Below are positions 1 to 5,342 of a stretch of 8,874 nt of DNA, one piece after another. The notes beneath the pieces are model-generated. The model saw nothing but the letters and a program-made list of their open reading frames with translations. It was not told the origin of the DNA and did not search any database. This DNA comes from Candidatus Kuenenia stuttgartensis. Lineage in GTDB: Bacteria; Planctomycetota; Planctomycetia; Isosphaerales; Isosphaeraceae. The position numbers were made by a program, and so were the translations under genes. Position 1 is the first letter of the stretch, and the number at the start of each line of letters is the position of its first letter. The stretch lies in assembly GCA_945874095.1 (NCBI GenBank), contig CAMCFM010000142.1, forward strand, positions 1-8,874. Direction: 5' to 3'.

Positions 1-1
1 G

Positions 2-202
2 CTTGTTTGGATTCTCATTCGGGTCACCAGGCCTTGGCTCGTCCATTATCTTCTATCTCCTGAAATCTCAGCTCTCTTCGCAATTCTGCCCTTCATTGTG
101 GAACTCACAAGACGGAAACAGAATTCTTTGGAAATACGATCATATCCAGTATTGTCGCGATTCTTCTCGTTCCTGAAAATCTCAAATCGAAAGATTCTTT
201 AA
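2..202 (+). CDS. Possible 3' end of a gene entering from the left (unidentified, partial)
   Basis: The second forward frame is open from the left window edge to a TAA at 200-202, giving a tail of 66 residues with no start inside the window. The translation has a hydrophobic stretch (SPEISALFAILPFIVEL) followed by a basic patch (TRRK), as seen at the end of a membrane segment. It ends about 50 bases before the stop of the convergent hydrolase gene, and I see no clear terminator between them. The third forward frame is also open, from the edge to 176, so the open frame alone proves little. The minus strand here has many stops. I do not recognise a family. It may be a real gene tail or plain intergenic DNA. 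Confidence 0.25.
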   Translation, partial: LVWILIRVTRPWLVHYLLSPEISALFAILPFIVELTRRKQNSLEIRSYPVLSRFFSFLKISNRKIL

Positions 203-251
203 AATTCCAGGGGTGAGTCTGAACAGTTTTTCCGAAGGGGTAGTATGGGGG

Positions 252-1304
252 CTATGGGTTGATGATGGGGCCTGTGGTTAAAAACGCTACAGTTTCTCGA
301 AGTGCCGGGAGGATGAAAGCGGCCGCGGAGTAATGTCCTGCGTCATACCAGATGACTGGAGGCTGACCTGCTGCATTCCATAAAGCTTTTGTAGATGAGG
401 GAGGAACGACTTCATCGACCTTCCCGGCGATCATCAGGACTCGTTTTGTTTTGAGACGATCTGCATAGGTGAGTGGGTCGAGCGGATCGACCATCGCTTT
501 GAGATCCTGGAAACTTCGGCCGGATTTCTCCCAAGCGGCTCGATAAAGTTTGGCCTCTTTCTCAGGCATGTTCCAAAGAATGTCCGCAAGCCCACCTCCA
601 GCCAAAGTAAACACACCACCTTTTGCAAGAGGTTCGACAGCCACAGCCACTGCTGACATGATCCCTCCAAGCGAGACTCCTGTGGCATATAGCTTTGCAG
701 AGTCGACTTCAGGCCGTGATGCCAACCACGCAAAACCTCGCCTGATATCCATAACTCCCTGTTTCATAGCGAGTTGAGACCGATTCAGGTCGCTGCTCAG
801 AAACTTCACCTCAGGGCTGTTGGGAGGCTTCCGCTTCCCATAGTAGGGGAGTTGGATAAAGAGGGCCGCCACGCCTTGATCTGCGAGTCTAGCGGCCATG
901 AATCGAGAGAGTGGGAAGTCGGCTCCCAAAATATGCAAGACGATTGCAGCAGGATATTTAGAGCCATTAACAGGGGGATTCACGGGAAGGAAATACTCCG
1001 CATGAACCACGTTATTGGTTGGAACATCACTTGGCAACGGGGACGGAAACCGCAGAGCCCAGACATGATGACGCTGGGACTGGCGAACGGGCTTCAGCTC
1101 CCACTGAAATCGGGCGGGCGGTTGCTGAAAGATCTGAGGAACGAGAGCTTCTTGATCAGTTGGCTGAAATTCGATCACCCCTTTTTGGGGTTCCTGGGCC
1201 TGAACAACTGGCAAGAAAACGAGTGCTGTAACGAAGCTGATAAACCATGCTGATAATAGGCTTAGGTGCGATTTGTAAATGGTTTTGGGCATCCGTGCGT
1301 CCAT
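252..1304 (-). CDS. Secreted alpha/beta hydrolase (dienelactone hydrolase / acetyl xylan esterase-like)
   Basis: A 350-residue exported serine hydrolase, probably cleaving an ester. The N-terminus has a basic start, a hydrophobic run at about residues 14-34 and a likely signal-peptidase site after VVQA (residue 36). The mature part reads as an alpha/beta hydrolase fold from about 95 to 345. The nucleophile elbow GVSLGG (209-214) gives Ser211. The probable acid is Asp297 in GKVDEVVPP, and the probable histidine is His324 in DAGHYS. Thus all three triad positions are in the expected order and spacing. A strand followed by HILGAD (124-129) lies where an oxyanion-hole loop would be. The ATG at 1304 has no clear ribosome binding site. 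A second ATG at 1292 (MPKTIYK) also leaves an intact signal peptide and could be the real start. The gene is divergent from the GT9 gene. Substrate cannot be read from sequence; carbohydrate esters fit the neighbourhood, but that is inference. Confidence 0.85.
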   Translation of the reverse strand: MDARMPKTIYKSHLSLLSAWFISFVTALVFLPVVQAQEPQKGVIEFQPTDQEALVPQIFQQPPARFQWELKPVRQSQRHHVWALRFPSPLPSDVPTNNVVHAEYFLPVNPPVNGSKYPAAIVLHILGADFPLSRFMAARLADQGVAALFIQLPYYGKRKPPNSPEVKFLSSDLNRSQLAMKQGVMDIRRGFAWLASRPEVDSAKLYATGVSLGGIMSAVAVAVEPLAKGGVFTLAGGGLADILWNMPEKEAKLYRAAWEKSGRSFQDLKAMVDPLDPLTYADRLKTKRVLMIAGKVDEVVPPSSTKALWNAAGQPPVIWYDAGHYSAAAFILPALRETVAFLTTGPIINP

Positions 1305-1485
1305 CTAGTAAAGGCTTGAAATCGTCCGTGTTTATATCGAGTGGGCAAGTCGTGTTGTTGTTTTTGCCGATATGATCTATGTTACGGCACGGATCAATCG
1401 AGACGCCAGTGGCTGGTGACACGAATTTTGATGTCGAGCTCTTGCCGCCCTTCAATGAAATACGGTACGGAACGGAGTCGTCCCG

Positions 1486-2589
1486 GTGTCGAGCACACAA
1501 GATATATTCGCCCCTGATTTCGAACCTCGGCGTATTGCCATCATCAAGCCTAGCGCTTTAGGTGATGTGGTGATGTCACTGCCCGTTCTGAATGCTGCAC
1601 GTCAGGCATGGCCCAATGCCCAGATCAGCTGGATCATCAACAAAAATCTGATTGGACTACTGGAACATCATCCGGCCATTGACGAGCTGATCACCTTTGA
1701 TCGCAAAGGATTTGGTCAGGGAGTGGGCGGTGCACTAAGGTTCGGATCATGGCTATGGTCTCTTCGCCAAAGGAATTACGACCTCGTCATTGACCTTCAG
1801 GGGTTACTGCGATCAGGTCTGATGAGCCGAGCCACGGGTGCCAAATACCGCGTTGGCCTGGCAGAGAGTCGCGAGGGCTCGAAGTGGTTTTATACCCATC
1901 ATATTAAAACCATGGAGCACAAGGGGCAGGATGTTCATGCCGTCGATCGGCTGATGACACTTGCGAAAAGCCTTGAAATGACTGAAATGGGTGACAAGCC
2001 TAACTTCTTCTGGCCACGAACATTACGTAGCCAGGCCTGGGCTCGCAAGGTCTTGGAGCCACTGCCACGACCATGGGTGGGATACACTTTGGGGGCCAGA
2101 TGGCAGACGAAGCGATGGCCTGTTGAGCAGTTCCTGAAGCTCTCCGAACAAGTCAGAGCCAATTTTGGTGGTTCAGTGGTTTTGATCGGTGGACCTGAGG
2201 ACGAAGATTTGGCCGAGCGATTTAAAGCCGGTGTCAAAGACACATCCGTCTCCGTTGCAAATCTGGTTGGGCATACCACATTGCCTGAACTCCAAGCGAT
2301 TTGCGGAGAGATTGACATGCTGATATCGAATGACACAGGCCCACTCCACGTGGCATCTGCTCTCGGTACACCAACGGTTGGAATCTTCACCTGTACTCGG
2401 ACGGCCCGGACCGGTGCTTATTCTACAAATGCTGCCAGTGTAACGACCAAGGTGGACTGTGCTGGCAGTCTTTTGAAGAATTGCAGTCATACGAAGTGCT
2501 TTGCAGAGTTGGAACCACGACGAGTTTACAATGCGGCTGCCAACCAGCTTCATGGGCTCGGATTTGGCGTCCGTTCTGCTGTCGCATAA
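1486..2589 (+). CDS. Glycosyltransferase family 9 protein (ADP-heptose:LPS heptosyltransferase-like)
   Basis: A 367-residue cytoplasmic GT-B glycosyltransferase of family GT9. These enzymes move heptose from an ADP-sugar to the lipopolysaccharide core at the inner membrane. The N-terminal hallmark KPSALGDVVMSLPVL is at 21-35, and Asp27 matches the catalytic base of WaaC-type enzymes. DLQGLLRSGL (103-112) is the second conserved block. WQTKRWPVEQF (206-216) matches the family's K-WP-E segment. The nucleotide-sugar site NDTGPLHVASALGTPTVG (282-299) has the Asp-Thr-Gly and His288 expected. A C-terminal cysteine group (Cys325, Cys333, Cys338) resembles that of other members. Length is normal. The frame opens only after a TGA at 1456-1458, and the first usable start is GTG at 1486, with GGAG at 1474-1477 eight bases upstream, so I chose it. 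No terminator follows, so a transcript could run into the next small ORF. The exact sugar is unknown; WaaC, WaaF and WaaQ types cannot be told apart here. Confidence 0.9.
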   Translation: MSSTQDIFAPDFEPRRIAIIKPSALGDVVMSLPVLNAARQAWPNAQISWIINKNLIGLLEHHPAIDELITFDRKGFGQGVGGALRFGSWLWSLRQRNYDLVIDLQGLLRSGLMSRATGAKYRVGLAESREGSKWFYTHHIKTMEHKGQDVHAVDRLMTLAKSLEMTEMGDKPNFFWPRTLRSQAWARKVLEPLPRPWVGYTLGARWQTKRWPVEQFLKLSEQVRANFGGSVVLIGGPEDEDLAERFKAGVKDTSVSVANLVGHTTLPELQAICGEIDMLISNDTGPLHVASALGTPTVGIFTCTRTARTGAYSTNAASVTTKVDCAGSLLKNCSHTKCFAELEPRRVYNAAANQLHGLGFGVRSAVA

Positions 2590-2610
2590 AAGACTTCTGA
2601 AGTATTTGAA

Positions 2611-2880
2611 ATGATCCTGAAAGTGGGCGAATTCGGAATTTTGTCCGGATCGCTAGCTTTTGGGATATTTTTATTGGTGAGTGCATGGATTCAAATCAGA
2701 GTTTTAAAAATTTCTGTTGAGGAGAAGTACAAAGACCGGTTTTTAGCGGACCGTTTGTTATTAACCTGGAGTTATCAAATCAGCCAAATGACTGTAAACC
2801 AACAGATTTTGCGTTTTAATCTAGCCGCCGGCTTCGGGGATTTTAGAAATCCAACCGGTGCTAGCGCCAACCCCGGCTAG
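2611..2880 (+). CDS. Doubtful small membrane protein ORF, 3' end formed by a repeat
   Basis: An 89-codon ORF begins with ATG 21 bases after the GT9 stop, with only a weak GAAG (2599-2602) as a ribosome binding site. Residues about 10-32 form one plausible membrane helix (GILSGSLAFGIFLLVSAW), followed by a basic and amphipathic stretch (KISVEEKYKDRF). From about residue 70 the reading frame runs through the palindromic repeat, and its stop codon is the last triplet of repeat copy 1 (2878-2880). This suggests that the repeat inserted into, or next to, the gene and supplied the end, or that the ORF is accidental. Codon use is more AT-rich than in the neighbours. I recognise no family. It could be a degraded gene, a real small protein transcribed with GT9, or noise. 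Confidence 0.25.
   Translation: MILKVGEFGILSGSLAFGIFLLVSAWIQIRVLKISVEEKYKDRFLADRLLLTWSYQISQMTVNQQILRFNLAAGFGDFRNPTGASANPG
2818..2880. repeat. Palindromic GC-rich repeat, copy 1 of 2
   Basis: A 63-base unit beginning AATCTAGCC and ending CCCCGGCTAG. Its ends are inverted: CTAGCC at 2821-2826 pairs with GGCTAG at 2875-2880, so the unit can fold into a stem-loop. The last 30 bases (2851-2880) match copy 2 at 27 of 30 positions, sharing CCAACCGG and GCTAGCGCCAA. I recall similar CCGG-GCTAGCGCC elements scattered between genes in planctomycete genomes, but cannot check this here. Confidence 0.75.
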
Positions 2881-2907
2881 AATAAGAGCCGTGAGTTTCT
2901 CTGTTTG

Positions 2908-2969
2908 AATCTAACCCCCGGTTTCTACGACTTGCAAAACCAACCGGGGCTAGCGCCAAGCCCTGCTAG
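2908..2969. repeat. Palindromic GC-rich repeat, copy 2 of 2
   Basis: A 62-base unit in direct orientation, starting 90 bases after copy 1. It begins AATCTAACC and ends with CCCTGCTAG. CTAACCCCCGG (2911-2921) can pair almost fully with CCGGGGCTAG (2944-2953). The first half is less conserved than the last 30 bases (2940-2969). A 27-base non-repeated spacer (2881-2907) separates the two units. Confidence 0.75.
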
Positions 2970-3060
2970 GTAATACCCAAGCGGCGTTAATCTACGATTC
3001 GTTTAAATTCCTGGCTGTTCATTATCTCGCCGAAGCCGTGGGCTATAGCTTACAAATCAT

Positions 3061-3090
3061 AAAAAAACGGCAGACAAATTGTCTGCCGTT
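3061..3090 (-). terminator. Rho-independent terminator of the secreted-protein gene
   Basis: AACGGCAGACA (3066-3076) and TGTCTGCCGTT (3080-3090) form a perfect 11-bp stem with a 3-base loop. On the minus strand the stem is followed by a run of seven T (complement of 3061-3067, overlapping the stem base). It lies 36 bases beyond the stop of the 3127-3879 gene. On the plus strand no T run follows, so it acts in one direction. Confidence 0.9.
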
Positions 3091-3126
3091 CATCATTTCA
3101 ATTCAAAACCAGATTCATTAAGTCAA

Positions 3127-3879
3127 TCAACGACGAATCCAGGTCCTTGGATTCAAGCTGCTGACGGCATCCTTTAGAGGATTGCGCTGAGGGGCTCGCA
3201 TGACTTCTGGAGGTGCTTCAACAGATGCGATGTCTGTCGAGTCCAGAATGTCGACTGCTCCAGTTCTCGGCTGGGCAGGAGCTTTCGGTCGGGGTGGGAT
3301 TCCCTCGTCACCGGTCGCTGGTTTGGCGGTCGGCAAGTCGAATGGAGAATCACCAGGAGCTGGTAGATTAGGGGCAGCAGGTGGGCTGGTGCGTGGCTTT
3401 GTATCGAGGTCAGGCTTTACGGGAGCTGGCTTGTCGCCGGCTGGGTTGTCCAGATTGAAAGGGCTTTCCGTATCGCTTGGCAATGGGACAGGTCGCGGAA
3501 CGGCTTCCCCTTGATCTCGCCCACGGCCTGCTGCACCAGCTCCGCCTCGTGGTGGTAGATCCTCATCGTCACGGCCACGTTCGTTACCGCCGACACCGAA
3601 CTCTTCATCGAGTCGTTTCACTTCTTTAGTCACCTGCTGCATCAACTCGTCGCGGTTGATGGCTTCTGGATTCGTCAGCCCCCAACCAGTCGGAAACCGT
3701 CTCCATTCCGTAGGATGAAGGCCGTAAAATTGATCCCGATTCATTTTGTAAATCGGGGATTCGCTCGATGGATCAGGCCTTTGGCGGCGGATCCACATAT
3801 TGGGAAACAGCTGGGCTTCAGCCGATTGCCCGCCAAAGATAGCCAAACCAATCAATCCAAGCCATATTCGATTACGCAT
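3127..3879 (-). CDS. Secreted proline-rich low-complexity protein of unknown function
   Basis: A 250-residue protein with a clear signal peptide: basic MRNR, a hydrophobic core at 5-16, and a likely cleavage after AEA (residue 22). The first part of the mature chain (about 45-100) is the only region that looks folded. It includes FYGLHPTEWRRFPTGWG (51-67), a tryptophan and glycine motif of a kind I recall in short secreted planctomycete proteins, and a short charged helix (DELMQQVTKEVKRLDEEF, 77-94). The rest (100-210) is rich in proline, glycine, alanine and charged residues and is probably disordered. It holds two related short repeats, SPFNL (139-143) and SPFDL (178-182). WIRR occurs both near the N-terminus (29-32) and as the last four residues. 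The ATG at 3879 is fixed by a very strong ribosome binding site. The gene is a single unit with its own terminator, divergent from the export gene. Function is unknown; an extracytoplasmic or surface role is inferred from the signal peptide only. Confidence 0.8.
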   Translation of the reverse strand: MRNRIWLGLIGLAIFGGQSAEAQLFPNMWIRRQRPDPSSESPIYKMNRDQFYGLHPTEWRRFPTGWGLTNPEAINRDELMQQVTKEVKRLDEEFGVGGNERGRDDEDLPPRGGAGAAGRGRDQGEAVPRPVPLPSDTESPFNLDNPAGDKPAPVKPDLDTKPRTSPPAAPNLPAPGDSPFDLPTAKPATGDEGIPPRPKAPAQPRTGAVDILDSTDIASVEAPPEVMRAPQRNPLKDAVSSLNPRTWIRR

Positions 3880-3880
3880 A

Positions 3881-3911
3881 AATCACCTCCTGTGATATGA
3901 TCGTTTCGATC
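3881..3911 (-). promoter_or_regulatory. Strong ribosome binding site within two small leader hairpins
   Basis: Read on the minus strand, the leader has AGGAGGTGAT just upstream of the ATG, a ten-base match to the complement of the 16S rRNA 3' end, which decides the start at 3879. The core AGGAG is the loop of a 5-bp hairpin: ATCAC, AGGAG, GTGAT (3896-3882). Immediately upstream is a second small hairpin, GATCG-AAA-CGATC (3911-3899). The stems are short, so any control of translation is only a possibility. Confidence 0.65.
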
Positions 3912-4150
3912 CGCAAAATCTTGGTGGTTTAGGGTATCCGCCCAAGGTCACCAGACGAATCGACGTGAATCTCTGTCCTGCTCCGATTCTCTCATACTCT
4001 TCGGATCAAATATAACGAGAACTCTAGGCAATTCAGGTAATAAGGGTGATTCGTGTTGTATGCTTAGTTATGGTTGTGCGGGTTGTCTGGGTCCTGCTGT
4101 TTTTTCGGAAAAAGGCTGGTTCGAGTGGATACAGGCATTCTGACGCTGAC

Positions 4151-4169
4151 TTGAGGAAAAGTTCCTCAA
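4151..4169. promoter_or_regulatory. Perfect 8-bp dyad followed by an A tract
   Basis: TTGAGGAA (4151-4158), loop AAG, TTCCTCAA (4162-4169) is a perfect inverted repeat followed on the plus strand by an A tract that runs to 4175. Because A rather than T follows, and no T run follows on the other strand, it is not a terminator for either gene. It is more likely an operator or a stem in the leader of the export gene, about 170 bases upstream of its start. Confidence 0.45.
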
Positions 4170-4179
4170 AAAAAATCAA

Positions 4180-4190
4180 GCCAACTTGGC
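4180..4190. promoter_or_regulatory. Short dyad upstream of the export gene
   Basis: GCCAA-C-TTGGC is a perfect 5-bp inverted repeat with a one-base centre, eleven bases after the larger dyad. It may be a protein-binding site. Short dyads of this size also arise by chance. Confidence 0.25.
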
Positions 4191-4340
4191 ACCCATTTTA
4201 ACGATTGTGGCCTTGATTGTCGAAAATAATAGTATCGCAGCGAAGTCGAGTGTTTCGACGGGCCTGTTTGACGCGAACTTGGTCTAAAAAGTTCGCTCTA
4301 GTAACAGGCCGGAATGCCAGATTTATGGAAGGAGACTGGG

Positions 4341-5267
4341 ATGATTCCACGGAAGGCATGGCGCTCATTTTTGATTTTGAGTGCAGGCTTTTGTGCCCTT
4401 TGGTTGAGCGGCTGTCAGACAGTGCGCACGCCAGAGGAGACCATCGCGGATTCAAACATCCCGAGGGAGCTGTCAAAAACAACTCTACCTCCATATGTCA
4501 TCGAACCGCCCGACATTTTGCTTGTGGAAGTGCTTGAGGCACTACCTGGCCGCCCGATTCAGGGTGAGCGTCTGGTTCGGCCTGACGGCACCATCTCGCT
4601 CGGTTTCTACGGTGATGTTTATGTGGCGGGCCTGACGATCAGTGAAGCCAAGGAAAAGGTGATCGCTCACCTTCGTAAATACCTGAATGACGAGCCTTTG
4701 GGACTGATTCAGGAAGACGAGGAAACTCGAGAGTTCAAGGCCGTTCCTCCTGCCGAGTCCAATCGGGTTGTGGTCGATGTTGCTGCCTATAACTCCAAGT
4801 TCTACTATGTTCAGGGCGACTTCGGTGCACCTGGCCGGCTTCCGATCACTGGCAATGAAACGGTACTTGATGCTGTTCAATTTGCTGGTGGATTGATGCC
4901 AACAGCGGCTCCTCAAAACGTTAGACTTGTACGTCCTGCCCCTCCTGGAGCATGTTGCGAGCAAATTCTGCCTGTGAATCTGGCTGCCATTATCAATGCT
5001 GGCGACCCGACCACGAACTATCAGATGATGCCTGGCGACCGATTGATGGTCTATCGTGATCCAATCGTCCGTACAACCATCTTCCTCGAACGTATTGCAG
5101 CACCATTCTTTACAGTCGTCAACGGTGTTCAATCCTACAGCTTTGCAGCGAACTCCGTGCGATATCTGAACTATCCGATCGGTGGACTCTATGGAAACAC
5201 TTCGGGTTCAGCCACCACTTCTGGTCGCCCCGTCGTTCCAGCCATACCGAGTGCTTTACCTCGTTGA
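4341..5267 (+). CDS. Polysaccharide export outer-membrane lipoprotein (Wza-type, SLBB domain)
   Basis: A 308-residue lipoprotein of the Wza family, which forms the outer-membrane channel that exports capsule or exopolysaccharide. I chose ATG 4341 over the in-frame ATG 4314 because AAGGAG (4329-4334) sits six bases before it and because it gives a clean lipoprotein signal. That signal is basic MIPRKAWR, then a hydrophobic run, then the lipobox LSGC with Cys25. The Poly_export domain spans about 51-150, starting at YVIEPPDIL (52-60) and with RPDGTISL at 80-87. An acidic insertion (about 121-141) breaks it before VVVDV (143-147). The SLBB domain follows: YYVQGDFGAPG (155-165) and TVLDAVQFAGGL (174-185), ending near PGDRLMVY (231-238). 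A paired cysteine (205-206) is in the PPGACCEQ segment. The tail from 248 may form a membrane helix, but this is uncertain. No tyrosine kinase, flippase or polymerase gene lies beside it, and a strong terminator follows, so it is a stand-alone unit. Confidence 0.92.
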   Translation: MIPRKAWRSFLILSAGFCALWLSGCQTVRTPEETIADSNIPRELSKTTLPPYVIEPPDILLVEVLEALPGRPIQGERLVRPDGTISLGFYGDVYVAGLTISEAKEKVIAHLRKYLNDEPLGLIQEDEETREFKAVPPAESNRVVVDVAAYNSKFYYVQGDFGAPGRLPITGNETVLDAVQFAGGLMPTAAPQNVRLVRPAPPGACCEQILPVNLAAIINAGDPTTNYQMMPGDRLMVYRDPIVRTTIFLERIAAPFFTVVNGVQSYSFAANSVRYLNYPIGGLYGNTSGSATTSGRPVVPAIPSALPR

Positions 5268-5295
5268 TTTGATCGCTTGATTTAAAACCCTATGT

Positions 5296-5334
5296 AGCCA
5301 GGCGATTGAATTTATTCGATCGCCTGGCTTTTTT
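5296..5334 (+). terminator. Rho-independent terminator of the polysaccharide export gene
   Basis: AGCCAGGCGAT (5296-5306) pairs perfectly with ATCGCCTGGCT (5319-5329). The stem continues through one T-G wobble and GAA/TTC to a TTTA loop. Six T (5329-5334) follow on the plus strand. It ends 28 bases after the gene's stop and just before the convergent Tat-protein gene. On the minus strand no adjoining T run exists, so a role for that gene is unlikely or weak. Confidence 0.93.
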
Positions 5335-5342
5335 ATTTGAAA

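Larger units (their letters stand above)
2590..3126. other. 537-bp spacer between GT9 gene and secreted-protein gene
   Basis: No well-supported gene lies here. It contains a short dyad (ACTTC-T-GAAGT, 2593-2603) just after the GT9 stop, a doubtful 89-codon ORF, two tandem copies of a palindromic repeat, and a minus-strand terminator. The stretch 2970-3060 shows nothing I recognise, apart from a third AATCTA at 2989-2994 that may begin a decayed third repeat unit. The spacer is AT-richer than the flanking genes outside the repeats. Confidence 0.6.
3880..4340. promoter_or_regulatory. 461-bp divergent intergenic region with dyads
   Basis: This spacer must hold the promoters of both divergent genes (secreted protein leftward, polysaccharide export rightward). 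I find no convincing -35/-10 pair. TATAAC at 4011-4016 could be a -10 element on the plus strand, but its upstream hexamer is poor. The only clear structures are the leader hairpins near 3881-3911 and the two dyads at 4151-4169 and 4180-4190. A CTGAC-G-CTGAC direct repeat (4140-4150) adjoins the first dyad. Confidence 0.5.

Noticed and set aside
774..1253. 159-codon forward open frame opposite the hydrolase
   Set aside because: It is antisense to a gene with a signal peptide and full catalytic triad; the translation has no recognisable features.
1355..1376. TATGAT (1371-1376) as a -10 element for the GT9 gene
   Set aside because: No acceptable -35 at 16-18 bases; TTGTTG is only ten bases away. 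A single hexamer is not enough.
1935..2553. Long minus-strand open frames opposite the GT9 gene
   Set aside because: They are shadows of a gene with clear family motifs throughout; their translations look random.
2818..2969. CRISPR array
   Set aside because: Only two degenerate units of about 62 bases with a 27-base gap, internally palindromic, and no cas genes; this is an interspersed repeat, not CRISPR.
3200..3514. Glycine-rich forward open frame opposite the secreted protein
   Set aside because: The Gly/Ser/Ala composition is simply the complement of proline-rich coding sequence on the other strand. The minus-strand reading has a signal peptide, strong ribosome binding site and terminator.
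4184..4200. Sigma-54-like promoter (TTGGCAC followed by TTTTAA)
   Set aside because: The -24 half is good, but the -12 half lacks the required GC, so it does not meet the consensus.
4542..5132. 196-codon minus-strand open frame opposite the export gene
   Set aside because: It lies wholly inside a gene with lipobox, Poly_export and SLBB motifs and shows no protein-like features.
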